The translations under genes were made by a program, and so were the position numbers. The notes beneath the pieces are model-generated. The model saw only the letters and a program-made list of their open reading frames with translations. It did no database searches and was not told the DNA's origin. This document shows positions 1 through 8,004 of a stretch of 64,000 nt of DNA, in pieces. The stretch's first letter is position 1. Each line of letters opens with the position of its first letter. This stretch comes from Vibrio sp. Isolate32 (GTDB lineage: Bacteria; Pseudomonadota; Gammaproteobacteria; Enterobacterales; Vibrionaceae), in assembly GCF_022397955.1 (NCBI RefSeq), contig NZ_JAKEUQ010000008.1, positions 62,001-126,000 on the forward strand. Direction: 5' to 3'.

Positions 1-1640
1 CTGATTAAACAGCTAGGGCTAATGTTCTCTTCAACAAGGGGAATCTCTTCAATGACTGGACGATCGTAAGGGATCCGATAGACACCATAGCTGCTCGCAA
101 ACCATTGAGAACCATCGCTGGCTTTTTCTATATCAACGACCTTGCCAAATCGCTCACTAGAACGACTAAAGCTGATCCGTTTATCAACAAAGGAATAGAA
201 GCCATGGTCGGTGCCGATGTAGACACGACCTTGTAAACCAATATTTAGGTCTGTAATTTTTGCTGGCAGGAACTTATCCACCAACCAATCCATTCTGTAG
301 CCCGTAAGCTCCATATTGTCTATCGACAAGGAATAGAGACTCTGCCCAGAAGTCATCCAAAGTGTGTTATCACCTTGAAGGGCAAAGTTCTCGATGTAGA
401 CGCCTTCAATGGCTCTGGGCAGCTTAAGAGCTTCACGCTCTAATGTCTTGCTGTTGAAACTAACGATCCCCTCTTCAGTCGCTAACCAAATAGATGAACC
501 AAAAACCTGAAAGTCTCGGACCGGTTTAGGGTATACACGATTAGGCCGCTCTTTAGCTTCAGAATCAACGAGATAGAGCCCCATCGAAGAAGCAACCCAA
601 GCAAGATGGTCACTGATTGGCTTAACTTTATTGATCACGATACTGCTAGAGTGCATGCCCATGCCGGTTAAAGGCGTTCTTGAGAATGTCTTACTAAACA
701 AAGAGAAATACCGGATACCGTTATTGGTCGCGACCCACATACCGCCTGCCTGGTCGTTAATTAATGAATAAATCTTCTCGCCCGGTAATGAAAAGTCATG
801 GTTGGAGGCTTGTTCAAACCGAGTGGTTTCACCAGTAAGAAGGTTATAGCTAATCAGGCCATGCTCAGTGCCAATCCAGTATTGATCTGTTGTTTCAGCA
901 AAAGAGAGAACATGTGAACCACTGATCTTGGTCTCGTTCTCTGAATTAGCCAAATCGACAGTCACAACGCCATTTAATGTACCAATCAGTAATTCGCGTC
1001 TTGCCTTCGAAAAGTAGATCGTCTCGATATAGTGTTTATCTGATGCGGCAATATGGTTAAACTCTTGATTTTCAGAAAGATAAGCTCCTGAGCTGGTTGC
1101 CAGCACCCATTTGGATAGCACCCATTCCGCATCATTGATCCTAATGTCACTGCTGTTGTTGTATCGATACAGCTTGAGAAGTGAGTAGGTATTAAATTCC
1201 AATGACTGGGTGTTGTAGGTGTAGAAGTTGTTGTCGTCTGTCACCCAAATATAATCAGCCGATGCACCAATATTTGTGATCTCTTCGCCAGGGCTCAGAC
1301 TAAACGCCAACTCGTTACCTATCCCTGGAGTATGTCGATATACCTCGTTATCGAAGAACGTCCAAAACTCATCGTCCAAAAAGGCGACGCGCTCCGATGA
1401 AAACTGCAACAGGCTACCTTGGCGTGGCAGTAGAGTTCGCCCATCATAAAAAAGAACTTTCCCATGCACATCATGAATCCAAAGCCCACCACCAGCTCCT
1501 AGATAGAGATTTTTAGCTGCAAGAAAATTCCCTTGCGCTTGAACAGGCAAAGGATAAAAGACAGACGGTGATGTATTTACCGCGATAGCGCTAAATGAAA
1601 TACTCACTAATATGAACATTCGGAAGACAATTCGATACAA
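1..1640 (-). CDS. Two-component-regulator-propeller (Reg_prop) sensor protein, N-terminal part (3' end outside window)
   Basis: An open frame on the minus strand runs off the left edge, leaving about 546 residues. After a hydrophobic signal sequence (FILVSISFSAIA) come repeated short blocks of the type W-I-G-T-x-x-G-L and W-x-A-T-x-x-G-I, typical of the Reg_prop beta-propeller blades of periplasmic sensors. In this family the propeller is followed by a Y_Y_Y domain, a membrane helix and a GGDEF or histidine kinase output; that part lies outside, so the output is unknown. I chose a TTG start at 1640 because AGGA sits 7 bases upstream and it adds positive residues before the hydrophobic stretch. 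The ATG at 1619 has no ribosome binding site. An in-frame stop just upstream bounds the frame. The ligand cannot be deduced. Confidence 0.75.
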   Translation of the reverse strand, partial: MYRIVFRMFILVSISFSAIAVNTSPSVFYPLPVQAQGNFLAAKNLYLGAGGGLWIHDVHGKVLFYDGRTLLPRQGSLLQFSSERVAFLDDEFWTFFDNEVYRHTPGIGNELAFSLSPGEEITNIGASADYIWVTDDNNFYTYNTQSLEFNTYSLLKLYRYNNSSDIRINDAEWVLSKWVLATSSGAYLSENQEFNHIAASDKHYIETIYFSKARRELLIGTLNGVVTVDLANSENETKISGSHVLSFAETTDQYWIGTEHGLISYNLLTGETTRFEQASNHDFSLPGEKIYSLINDQAGGMWVATNNGIRYFSLFSKTFSRTPLTGMGMHSSSIVINKVKPISDHLAWVASSMGLYLVDSEAKERPNRVYPKPVRDFQVFGSSIWLATEEGIVSFNSKTLEREALKLPRAIEGVYIENFALQGDNTLWMTSGQSLYSLSIDNMELTGYRMDWLVDKFLPAKITDLNIGLQGRVYIGTDHGFYSFVDKRISFSRSSERFGKVVDIEKASDGSQWFASSYGVYRIPYDRPVIEEIPLVEENISPSCLI

Positions 1641-1888
1641 CTTCTAATCCTGAACAGCAACAACTTATGAAGTTTCGGCTACTGCAATGTCTTTACCTTG
1701 CTCGACCAGAAACTGAGTTTTTTTGTGATTATTATTATCTTTCCATTTTAGCGGAAATCTACGAAGGAGAAAGAAGGTTTATTGTTTGTTGAAAGGTTTT
1801 ATCTTAGCGGTCACGAAAATGCCGCAAAAAGCGGCATTGTTCATAATCATATCAAGAGTAAAGTGGAATAAAGGTTACTTACTATTGA
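1641..1888. other. Intergenic region between znuA and the propeller gene
   Basis: This AT-rich stretch holds the znuA terminator near its right end and presumably the promoter of the minus-strand propeller gene. I see no further ORF or repeat. Confidence 0.5.
1816..1838 (-). terminator. Intrinsic terminator of znuA
   Basis: The eight-base arms AATGCCGC and GCGGCATT enclose a five-base loop, followed on the minus strand by a short T run. It lies about 50 bases past the znuA stop. Confidence 0.6.
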
Positions 1889-2779
1889 TTACTTTGTACT
1901 TAGACAGCTTGTGTAGCTATCGGTAAGTTGCTGAAGAAAATCGAAATAACTTCCGCTCTTCACTTCAACTGTAGAACCTATTGGGTCTAATTGACCTTGT
2001 TTCGCATGACTTCCACGAGTCACTGATTCAATTACAGCCGGTGTAAATTGAGGCTCAGAAAACACACATTGAACGTTTTCACGTACTATCGTCTTCTTAA
2101 TCGCAATCAGGCTTTTTGCACCCGGTTTACGCTCTGGGCTTACAGTGAAATGACCTAAGTTATTCAAGCCAAACTCTTCCTCGTAATAACCATATGCATC
2201 ATGGAAAACGTAGTAACCTTTGTCTTTTACTGACGCCAGTTGCTCACGAATCGACTGTTTTTTCTCTTCCAATGCAATCAAGAATGAATCTAGATTCTCT
2301 TGATACGCCATTGCGTTATCTGGGTCAGTTTCAATTAGCTTGTCTGAAATGTATTTCGCAGCAACTGCAACTTGATCGATCCCCAACCAAAAATGCGGGT
2401 CGTGGCTGCCATGGTGGTGACCTTCATGTGCATCGTGATCATGCTCATCGTGGCCGAACTCTCGTAAGTTGATACCAGGGATTTTACCGATTTCGATAAC
2501 GTTATTATTCGATTCAATCACCTTAGTCAGAAACGCTTCTAAATCAGGACCAAACCAAACAACCATGTCTGCACCGTGAACTTTTTTGACATCAGACGGT
2601 TTAAGCGCATAATCGTGCGGCGAAGCATTGCTGTTCATCAACACATCCGGTTCACTAACGCCTTGCGTTAATTCTGTCACAATCATTTGAATTGGTTTGA
2701 AGCTTGTTAGAATAGTATTGGCACTTGCAACACTTGGCGCTAAAAGCAAAGTAGCAAGTATATAAGATGAACGTGACAT
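1889..2779 (-). CDS. znuA: Zinc ABC transporter, periplasmic substrate-binding protein ZnuA
   Basis: The 296-residue protein begins with a Sec signal peptide (cut expected after SVASA, residue 20). It has the cluster A-I metal-binding fold: H55 in SPHDYALKPSD, a His/Asp-rich mobile loop at residues 110-129 (HDEHDHDAHEGHHHG), H129 and H193. The His-rich loop points to zinc and not manganese. The protein captures Zn2+ in the periplasm and delivers it to the ZnuB channel. It is transcribed divergently from znuCB across an 83-bp gap with a Zur-type palindrome, the normal arrangement for Zur-repressed znu genes. Length and motifs are typical of the family. Confidence 0.95.
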   Translation of the reverse strand: MSRSSYILATLLLAPSVASANTILTSFKPIQMIVTELTQGVSEPDVLMNSNASPHDYALKPSDVKKVHGADMVVWFGPDLEAFLTKVIESNNNVIEIGKIPGINLREFGHDEHDHDAHEGHHHGSHDPHFWLGIDQVAVAAKYISDKLIETDPDNAMAYQENLDSFLIALEEKKQSIREQLASVKDKGYYVFHDAYGYYEEEFGLNNLGHFTVSPERKPGAKSLIAIKKTIVRENVQCVFSEPQFTPAVIESVTRGSHAKQGQLDPIGSTVEVKSGSYFDFLQQLTDSYTSCLSTK

Positions 2780-2816
2780 AATTCCTCGATAATAGAAAAG
2801 TAGCTTAGGCTTGAGG

Positions 2817-2838
2817 TAAATGTTACATTATAACATTA
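2817..2838. promoter_or_regulatory. Zur-type operator between znuA and znuC
   Basis: The palindromic AATGTTACATTATAACATT lies midway between the divergent znuA and znuC starts. It closely resembles the E. coli Zur box core (ATGTTATA-N-TATAACAT). Its position would let one bound Zur dimer block both promoters when zinc is plentiful. No zur gene is in the window. Confidence 0.75.
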
Positions 2839-2862
2839 GCGAATTGCAAATGAGTTCTATTC

Positions 2863-3645
2863 ATGGATAACTTAATCCAACTAGATTCTGTGAGCGTCGA
2901 GTTTGACGGTCGAAAAGTGCTAGATAACATCTCCCTAAATCTAGAACGCGGCAGAATCACTACCCTAATTGGACCTAATGGTGCAGGTAAATCGACCTTA
3001 GTTAAGGTTTTACTTGGGCTTCAGCACAAATATTCTGGGAAGATCACTAGAGCAAAAAAATTAAAAATTGGTTATGTTCCCCAGAAACTTAAGCTGAACG
3101 ACTCTCTACCACTTAATGTAGAACGTTTTCTCAAGCTCACCGGAATATTCAGTAAACAAGAGATCTTAGAAGCACTAAAACTCGTTGGTGCTGAGCATCT
3201 AATGAAAAGCAACATGCATCAGCTATCTGGTGGTGAAAATCAACGCGTACTGATTGCTCGTTCTCTCTTGAGAAGGCCAGACCTATTGGTTCTGGATGAA
3301 CCTGCACAAGGCGTTGATGTACAAGGTCAAATTGATCTCTACGAACTGATTGACTCTATTCGCCACCGCTTTGGTTGCGCTGTATTTATGGTGTCACATG
3401 ACTTGCATTTGGTGATGGCAAAAACAGATGACGTGATCTGTCTACACCACCACATCTGCTGTTCAGGTGCTCCTGCAGATATCAAACATCACCCTTCTTA
3501 CATCGCCCTCTTCGGTACCGCGGTGCAAGAGAGCTTGGCGTTCTACCATCACCAACATGACCATCATCACCATGACTTAGCAGGCCAAGCTGTATCTGGA
3601 GATGTGCACGACTGTTCTAGCCATAAACACGGACATCAACACTAA
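2863..3645 (+). CDS. znuC: Zinc ABC transporter, ATPase ZnuC
   Basis: This 260-residue ABC ATPase has Walker A GPNGAGKST (residues 37-45), the signature LSGGE (about 121) and Walker B LLVLDEP (about 140). It powers ZnuB-mediated Zn2+ import. From about residue 226 the C-terminus is strikingly rich in histidine (HHHQHDHHHHD, later HKHGHQH), suggesting extra zinc binding or sensing on the cytoplasmic side. The stop codon overlaps the znuB start (TAATG), so the two are probably translationally coupled. A Zur-type operator precedes the gene. Confidence 0.95.
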   Translation: MDNLIQLDSVSVEFDGRKVLDNISLNLERGRITTLIGPNGAGKSTLVKVLLGLQHKYSGKITRAKKLKIGYVPQKLKLNDSLPLNVERFLKLTGIFSKQEILEALKLVGAEHLMKSNMHQLSGGENQRVLIARSLLRRPDLLVLDEPAQGVDVQGQIDLYELIDSIRHRFGCAVFMVSHDLHLVMAKTDDVICLHHHICCSGAPADIKHHPSYIALFGTAVQESLAFYHHQHDHHHHDLAGQAVSGDVHDCSSHKHGHQH

Positions 3646-4430
3646 TGCTTGAGTTTCTTTTACCTTCTATCCTCGCTGGCTTAGGCATTGCACTTATTGC
3701 TGGTCCACTGGGTTCGTTCGTGGTGTGGCGTAAGATGGCGTACTTTGGTGACACATTGGCACACGCCTCTTTAATGGGTTTAGCGCTTGGTTTCCTGTTC
3801 AATATTAACTTGTACTTCGCGCTGCTGATTTGCTGCTTGATGTTGGCAGTATTACTCGTGACCTTACAAAAGCAAAAGCTGGTCGCGACCGATACGTTGC
3901 TCGGCATATTAGCCCACAGTGCACTCTCACTCGGCTTAGTTGCCGTTAGCTTCTTAGATAACGTTCGTGTTGACCTGATGAGCTACCTATTCGGTGATTT
4001 GCTTGCCGTTTCTCCCACTGATTTAGTGTTCATCTATGCGGGCGCTAGTGTTATTGGTTTGGTGTTGACCATTTTCTGGCGGCCACTGCTATCAACAACG
4101 GTAAACGAAGATCTTGCTGCGGTTGATGGCATCAACATTGATTTAATGCGCCTAATTCTAATGCTCCTAGTCGGTATCGTGATTGCGGTTGGTATGAAGT
4201 TTGTTGGTGCGTTAATCATGACATCACTGCTGATTATCCCGGCAGCAACAGCAAGAAAATTCTCAAGCACACCTGAACAAATGGCGTTACTCGCTTCGAT
4301 TATTGGTTCTATCGCAGTATGTGGTGGGTTGAGCCTATCTTGGTTCTACGACACGCCAGCAGGTCCATCTGTTGTAATTAGTGCTGCTGCAATGTTTATG
4401 TTGTCTCAGATGGTTAAGAGCCGAGCGTAA
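3645..4430 (+). CDS. znuB: Zinc ABC transporter, permease ZnuB
   Basis: This 261-residue, very hydrophobic ABC-3 family permease has about seven to eight membrane segments. It includes the conserved region VGMKFVGALIMTSLLIIPAA of Zn/Mn permeases. It forms the inner-membrane channel of ZnuABC. It overlaps znuC by one base and ends at a strong bidirectional terminator facing sucD. There is no separate promoter, so it is the second gene of a znuCB operon. Confidence 0.95.
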   Translation: MLEFLLPSILAGLGIALIAGPLGSFVVWRKMAYFGDTLAHASLMGLALGFLFNINLYFALLICCLMLAVLLVTLQKQKLVATDTLLGILAHSALSLGLVAVSFLDNVRVDLMSYLFGDLLAVSPTDLVFIYAGASVIGLVLTIFWRPLLSTTVNEDLAAVDGINIDLMRLILMLLVGIVIAVGMKFVGALIMTSLLIIPAATARKFSSTPEQMALLASIIGSIAVCGGLSLSWFYDTPAGPSVVISAAAMFMLSQMVKSRA

Positions 4431-4476
4431 CGTTACGATCTCGTATCTCGTATCCTGCATCTAAAAAACATACAAA

Positions 4477-4503
4477 AAAGGCTTGGTCATTGACCAAGCC
4501 TTT
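4477..4503. terminator. Bidirectional terminator between znuB and sucD
   Basis: A stem of about 10 bp (AGGCTTGGTC / GACCAAGCCT) is flanked by A6 on the left and T's on the right. It serves the convergent znuCB and suc operons. Confidence 0.85.
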
Positions 4504-4529
4504 CTATTATTTATCGCTTAAAGCGCAGG

Positions 4530-5402
4530 TTACCAACCAGTAATCTCACGTAGACCTTTACCGATGTCAGCAAGAGACTTAACCGTCTTAACGCCTGCTG
4601 CTTCAAGTGCTGCGAATTTGTCTTCAGCAGTACCTTTACCGCCAGAGATGATTGCGCCAGCGTGGCCCATACGTTTACCCGGAGGAGCAGTAACACCTGC
4701 AATGTAAGAAACAACTGGCTTAGTTACGTTCTCTTTAATGAACGCTGCTGCTTCTTCTTCCGCTGTACCACCGATCTCACCAATCATTACGATAGCTTCT
4801 GTTTCCGGATCTTCTTGGAACAGTTTTAGGATATCAATGAAGTTTGAACCAGGGATTGGGTCACCACCAATACCAACACATGTAGACTGACCGAAGCCTT
4901 CGTCTGTTGTTTGTTTAACTGCTTCGTAAGTAAGAGTACCTGAACGAGATACAATACCTACTTTACCTTTCTTGTGGATGTGACCAGGCATGATACCAAT
5001 CTTACACTCGTCTGGAGTGATAAGACCTGGACAGTTAGGACCGATCATGCGAACGCCAGTTTCTTCTAGCTTCACTTTAACGTCGATCATATCTGTTGTT
5101 GGGATACCTTCAGTGATCGTTACGATCAGTTCGATACCTGCGTCAATCGCTTCAAGGATTGCATCTTTACAGAAAGGTGCTGGTACGTAGATAACCGTTG
5201 CTGTTGCGCCAGTAACTTCTACTGCTTCACGCACTGTGTTGAATACTGGAAGACCAAGGTGAGTTTGACCACCCTTACCAGGAGATACACCACCAACCAT
5301 TTGCGTACCGTATGCGATAGCTTGCTCTGAGTGGAATGTACCTTGACCGCCAGTGAAACCCTGACAGATTACTTTAGTGTCTTTGTTAATTAATACAGAC
5401 AT
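4530..5402 (-). CDS. sucD: Succinyl-CoA synthetase alpha subunit
   Basis: The 290-residue alpha subunit has an N-terminal CoA-binding Rossmann domain ([15 protein letters not shown] near residue 16). The phosphorylated catalytic histidine is H247 in [12 protein letters not shown]. With SucC it converts succinyl-CoA to succinate while making ATP, in the TCA cycle. Its start overlaps the sucC stop by one base (TAATG), which fits translational coupling and 1:1 subunit supply. It is the last gene of the long minus-strand sdh-suc cluster. Confidence 0.97.
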   Translation of the reverse strand: MSVLINKDTKVICQGFTGGQGTFHSEQAIAYGTQMVGGVSPGKGGQTHLGLPVFNTVREAVEVTGATATVIYVPAPFCKDAILEAIDAGIELIVTITEGIPTTDMIDVKVKLEETGVRMIGPNCPGLITPDECKIGIMPGHIHKKGKVGIVSRSGTLTYEAVKQTTDEGFGQSTCVGIGGDPIPGSNFIDILKLFQEDPETEAIVMIGEIGGTAEEEAAAFIKENVTKPVVSYIAGVTAPPGKRMGHAGAIISGGKGTAEDKFAALEAAGVKTVKSLADIGKGLREITGW

Positions 5403-6568
5403 TATTTCGCCTCCGCAGCAGCAACAACTTTCTGAGCAGCATCTGTTAGGGATTCAGCTGCAATGATATCAACATCAGAATTAGCAAGTACTTCGCGACC
5501 TAGGTCTGCGTTTGTACCTTCTAGACGAACAACAACAGGTACTGTTACGCCTACTTCTTTAACCGCACCGATAATACCTTCAGCGATCATGTCACAACGT
5601 ACGATGCCACCGAAGATGTTTACTAGTACTGCGCTAACATTGTCATCAGAAAGGATGATCTTGAATGCTTCAGCTACACGCTCTTTAGTTGCGCCGCCGC
5701 CTACATCAAGGAAGTTTGCTGGTTTGCCGCCATGTAGGTTAACGATATCCATCGTACCCATTGCTAGACCTGCACCGTTGACCATACAGCCAACGTTACC
5801 ATCTAGTGCTACGTAGTTTAGTTCCCACTGTGCTGCGTGCGCTTCGCGCTCATCTTCTTGAGATGGATCGTGCATTTCACGTAGTTTAGGCTGACGGTAC
5901 ATCGCGTTTGAATCGATGTTGATCTTGCCGTCAAGACAAAGAAGGTTACCTTCACCAGTGATAACAAGTGGGTTAATTTCTAGTAGCGCTAGATCGTACT
6001 GAGAGAACATTTGGCCAAGACCCATGAAGATCTTAACGAACTGTTTAATTTGATCGCCAACTAGACCAAGTTTGAACGCAAGTTCACGGCCTTGGTAAGC
6101 TTGAGGGCCCACTAGAGGGTCGATCGCTGATTGGTGAATCAACTCTGGAGTTTCTTCAGCGATTTTCTCAATGTCCACACCACCTTCAGTTGACGCCATG
6201 AATACAATTTTACGCGTTGCACGGTCAACAACAGCACCTAGGTAAAGTTCGTTAGCAATGTTCGATGCTTCTTCAACTAGGATCTTTGTTACAGGCTGAC
6301 CATTAGCGTCTGTTTGGTAAGTCACTAGGTTTTTACCTAGCCATTTTTGTGCAAACTCTTTAACGCCTTCTTTCGTGTCATGTAGCTCTACGCCGCCCGC
6401 TTTACCGCGACCACCAGCGTGTACTTGACACTTAACGACTTTCTTGGCTGTACTGATACGACCTGCAGCTTCGAAAGCTTCTTGTGCAGTATCACATGCG
6501 AAACCTTCTGGTACAGGCAAACCGAATTCTGCAAACAGCTGTTTGGCTTGGTATTCATGCAAATTCAT
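5402..6568 (-). CDS. sucC: Succinyl-CoA synthetase beta subunit (ADP-forming)
   Basis: The 388-residue subunit has an N-terminal ATP-grasp domain ([20 protein letters not shown] start, [15 protein letters not shown] nucleotide-binding strand near 46-60). A C-terminal CoA-ligase domain carries [13 protein letters not shown]. It binds nucleotide and succinate and pairs with SucD. It lies 206 bases downstream of sucB, a wide gap for this operon, containing a strong stem-loop at 6736-6764. The ribosome binding site is weak (ACGGAA). Confidence 0.97.
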   Translation of the reverse strand: MNLHEYQAKQLFAEFGLPVPEGFACDTAQEAFEAAGRISTAKKVVKCQVHAGGRGKAGGVELHDTKEGVKEFAQKWLGKNLVTYQTDANGQPVTKILVEEASNIANELYLGAVVDRATRKIVFMASTEGGVDIEKIAEETPELIHQSAIDPLVGPQAYQGRELAFKLGLVGDQIKQFVKIFMGLGQMFSQYDLALLEINPLVITGEGNLLCLDGKINIDSNAMYRQPKLREMHDPSQEDEREAHAAQWELNYVALDGNVGCMVNGAGLAMGTMDIVNLHGGKPANFLDVGGGATKERVAEAFKIILSDDNVSAVLVNIFGGIVRCDMIAEGIIGAVKEVGVTVPVVVRLEGTNADLGREVLANSDVDIIAAESLTDAAQKVVAAAEAK

Positions 6569-6735
6569 TTTGATATTCCGTTTATTTTCCCTTAAGGGAT
6601 TATTATTTCCATAACGACACAGTTTCCTGTGGTACGTCTGTAGGGTCTTCTCAAATCAACTGCTGTCCATTTTCTAATGGCTTTACAGTTCAAGTGAAGG
6701 CCAGACGTTGAGCAGCCTAGCCTTTGAAACTTTTT

Positions 6736-6764
6736 ACGTCTAGCTAACCGGGTTAACTAGACGT
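6736..6764 (-). other. Stem-loop in the sucB-sucC intercistronic region
   Basis: The arms ACGTCTAGCTAACC and GGTTAACTAGACGT pair over 14 positions with one mismatch. On the transcribed minus strand it is not followed by a T run, so it is more likely an RNA processing or stability element than a terminator. It lies only 11 bases after the sucB stop. Confidence 0.55.
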
Positions 6765-6774
6765 TTTAGCGATA

Positions 6775-7983
6775 CTAAACGTCCAATAGCAGACGCGCAG
6801 GATCTTCTAGAAGCTCTTTGATGGTCACTAGGAAGCCAACTGATTCACGGCCGTCGATTAGGCGGTGATCGTAAGAAAGCGCTAGGTACATCATTGGTAA
6901 GATCTCAACCTTGCCATCAACAGCCATTGGACGATCTTGGATTTTGTGCATACCCAAAATTGCCGCTTGAGGCGGGTTGATGATTGGCGTAGACATTAGA
7001 GAGCCAAATACACCACCGTTCGTGATAGTGAAGTTACCGCCCATCAACTCATCAACAGTTAGCTTGCCGTCACGGCCTTTGATTGCTAGCTCTTTGATGC
7101 CTTTTTCGATGTCAGCAAAACCTAGTGTGTCACAGTCTTTCAGTACTGGAGTTACTAGACCACGTGGCGTTGATACTGCCATGCTGATGTCGAAGTAGTT
7201 GTGGTAAACGATATCTGTACCGTCGATAGAAGCGTTCACTTCTGGGAAACGTTTCAGTGCTTCTGTTACTGCTTTCACGTAGAAAGACATGAAACCAAGA
7301 CGCGTATCGTGACGCTTCTCGAATTGGTCTTTGTACTGCTTACGAAGGTCCATGATTGGCTTCATGTTCACTTCGTTGAAAGTCGTCAGCATTGCTGTGC
7401 TGTTCTTCGCTTCTAGAAGACGGTTTGCAACTGTCTTACGTAGGCGAGTCATAGGCACGCGTTTTTGGCTACGAGCCGCTGCTGGCGCTTCAACTGCTGG
7501 TGCAGATGCTGCTGCCGGAGCCGCTTTCGCTGCTGCTAGGTGTGCATCGATGTCCTCACGAGTAATACGACCACCAACACCAGTGCCTTTAACGTCAGCT
7601 GGTTGTAGGTTGTGCTCTGCAAGAAGACGACGAACAGCAGGGCTCAGTGCGTCGTTGCTTTCTTCTGTCAGTGCCGCTTTGTGGCGCTTATCAGGAGAAG
7701 CTTCTGTATCTTCAGTCGTGTCTTTCGTTGGTTCACCAGCGACAGCACCAGGTTTGATTTTCGCAAGAAGCTGCTTAGAAAGTACCGTAGCACCCTCTTC
7801 TTCAATGATAGCTTCCAGAACACCCGCTTCAGGAGCAGGTACTTCTAGAACTACTTTATCTGTTTCGATGTCTACAATGACTTCATCACGTGCAACGGCT
7901 TCGCCTGGTTTTTTGTGCCAAGTCGCTACTGTTGCATCAGCCACAGATTCAGGTAAATCTGGAACCAGAATTTCAATTGTCAT
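6775..7983 (-). CDS. sucB: 2-oxoglutarate dehydrogenase E2 component (dihydrolipoamide succinyltransferase)
   Basis: The 402-residue protein has an N-terminal lipoyl domain with the lipoylated K43 in ETDKVVLE. An Ala/Pro-rich linker and a peripheral-subunit binding domain follow (about 112-148, [11 protein letters not shown]). The C-terminal acyltransferase domain ends with the catalytic YDHRLIDG (H373, D377). It forms the core of the OGDH complex and transfers succinyl to CoA. It is 21 bases from sucA in the same operon. The E3 subunit (lpd) is not in the window. Confidence 0.97.
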   Translation of the reverse strand: MTIEILVPDLPESVADATVATWHKKPGEAVARDEVIVDIETDKVVLEVPAPEAGVLEAIIEEEGATVLSKQLLAKIKPGAVAGEPTKDTTEDTEASPDKRHKAALTEESNDALSPAVRRLLAEHNLQPADVKGTGVGGRITREDIDAHLAAAKAAPAAASAPAVEAPAAARSQKRVPMTRLRKTVANRLLEAKNSTAMLTTFNEVNMKPIMDLRKQYKDQFEKRHDTRLGFMSFYVKAVTEALKRFPEVNASIDGTDIVYHNYFDISMAVSTPRGLVTPVLKDCDTLGFADIEKGIKELAIKGRDGKLTVDELMGGNFTITNGGVFGSLMSTPIINPPQAAILGMHKIQDRPMAVDGKVEILPMMYLALSYDHRLIDGRESVGFLVTIKELLEDPARLLLDV

Positions 7984-8004
7984 GTGCGTATTTTCCTTTT
8001 ACTT

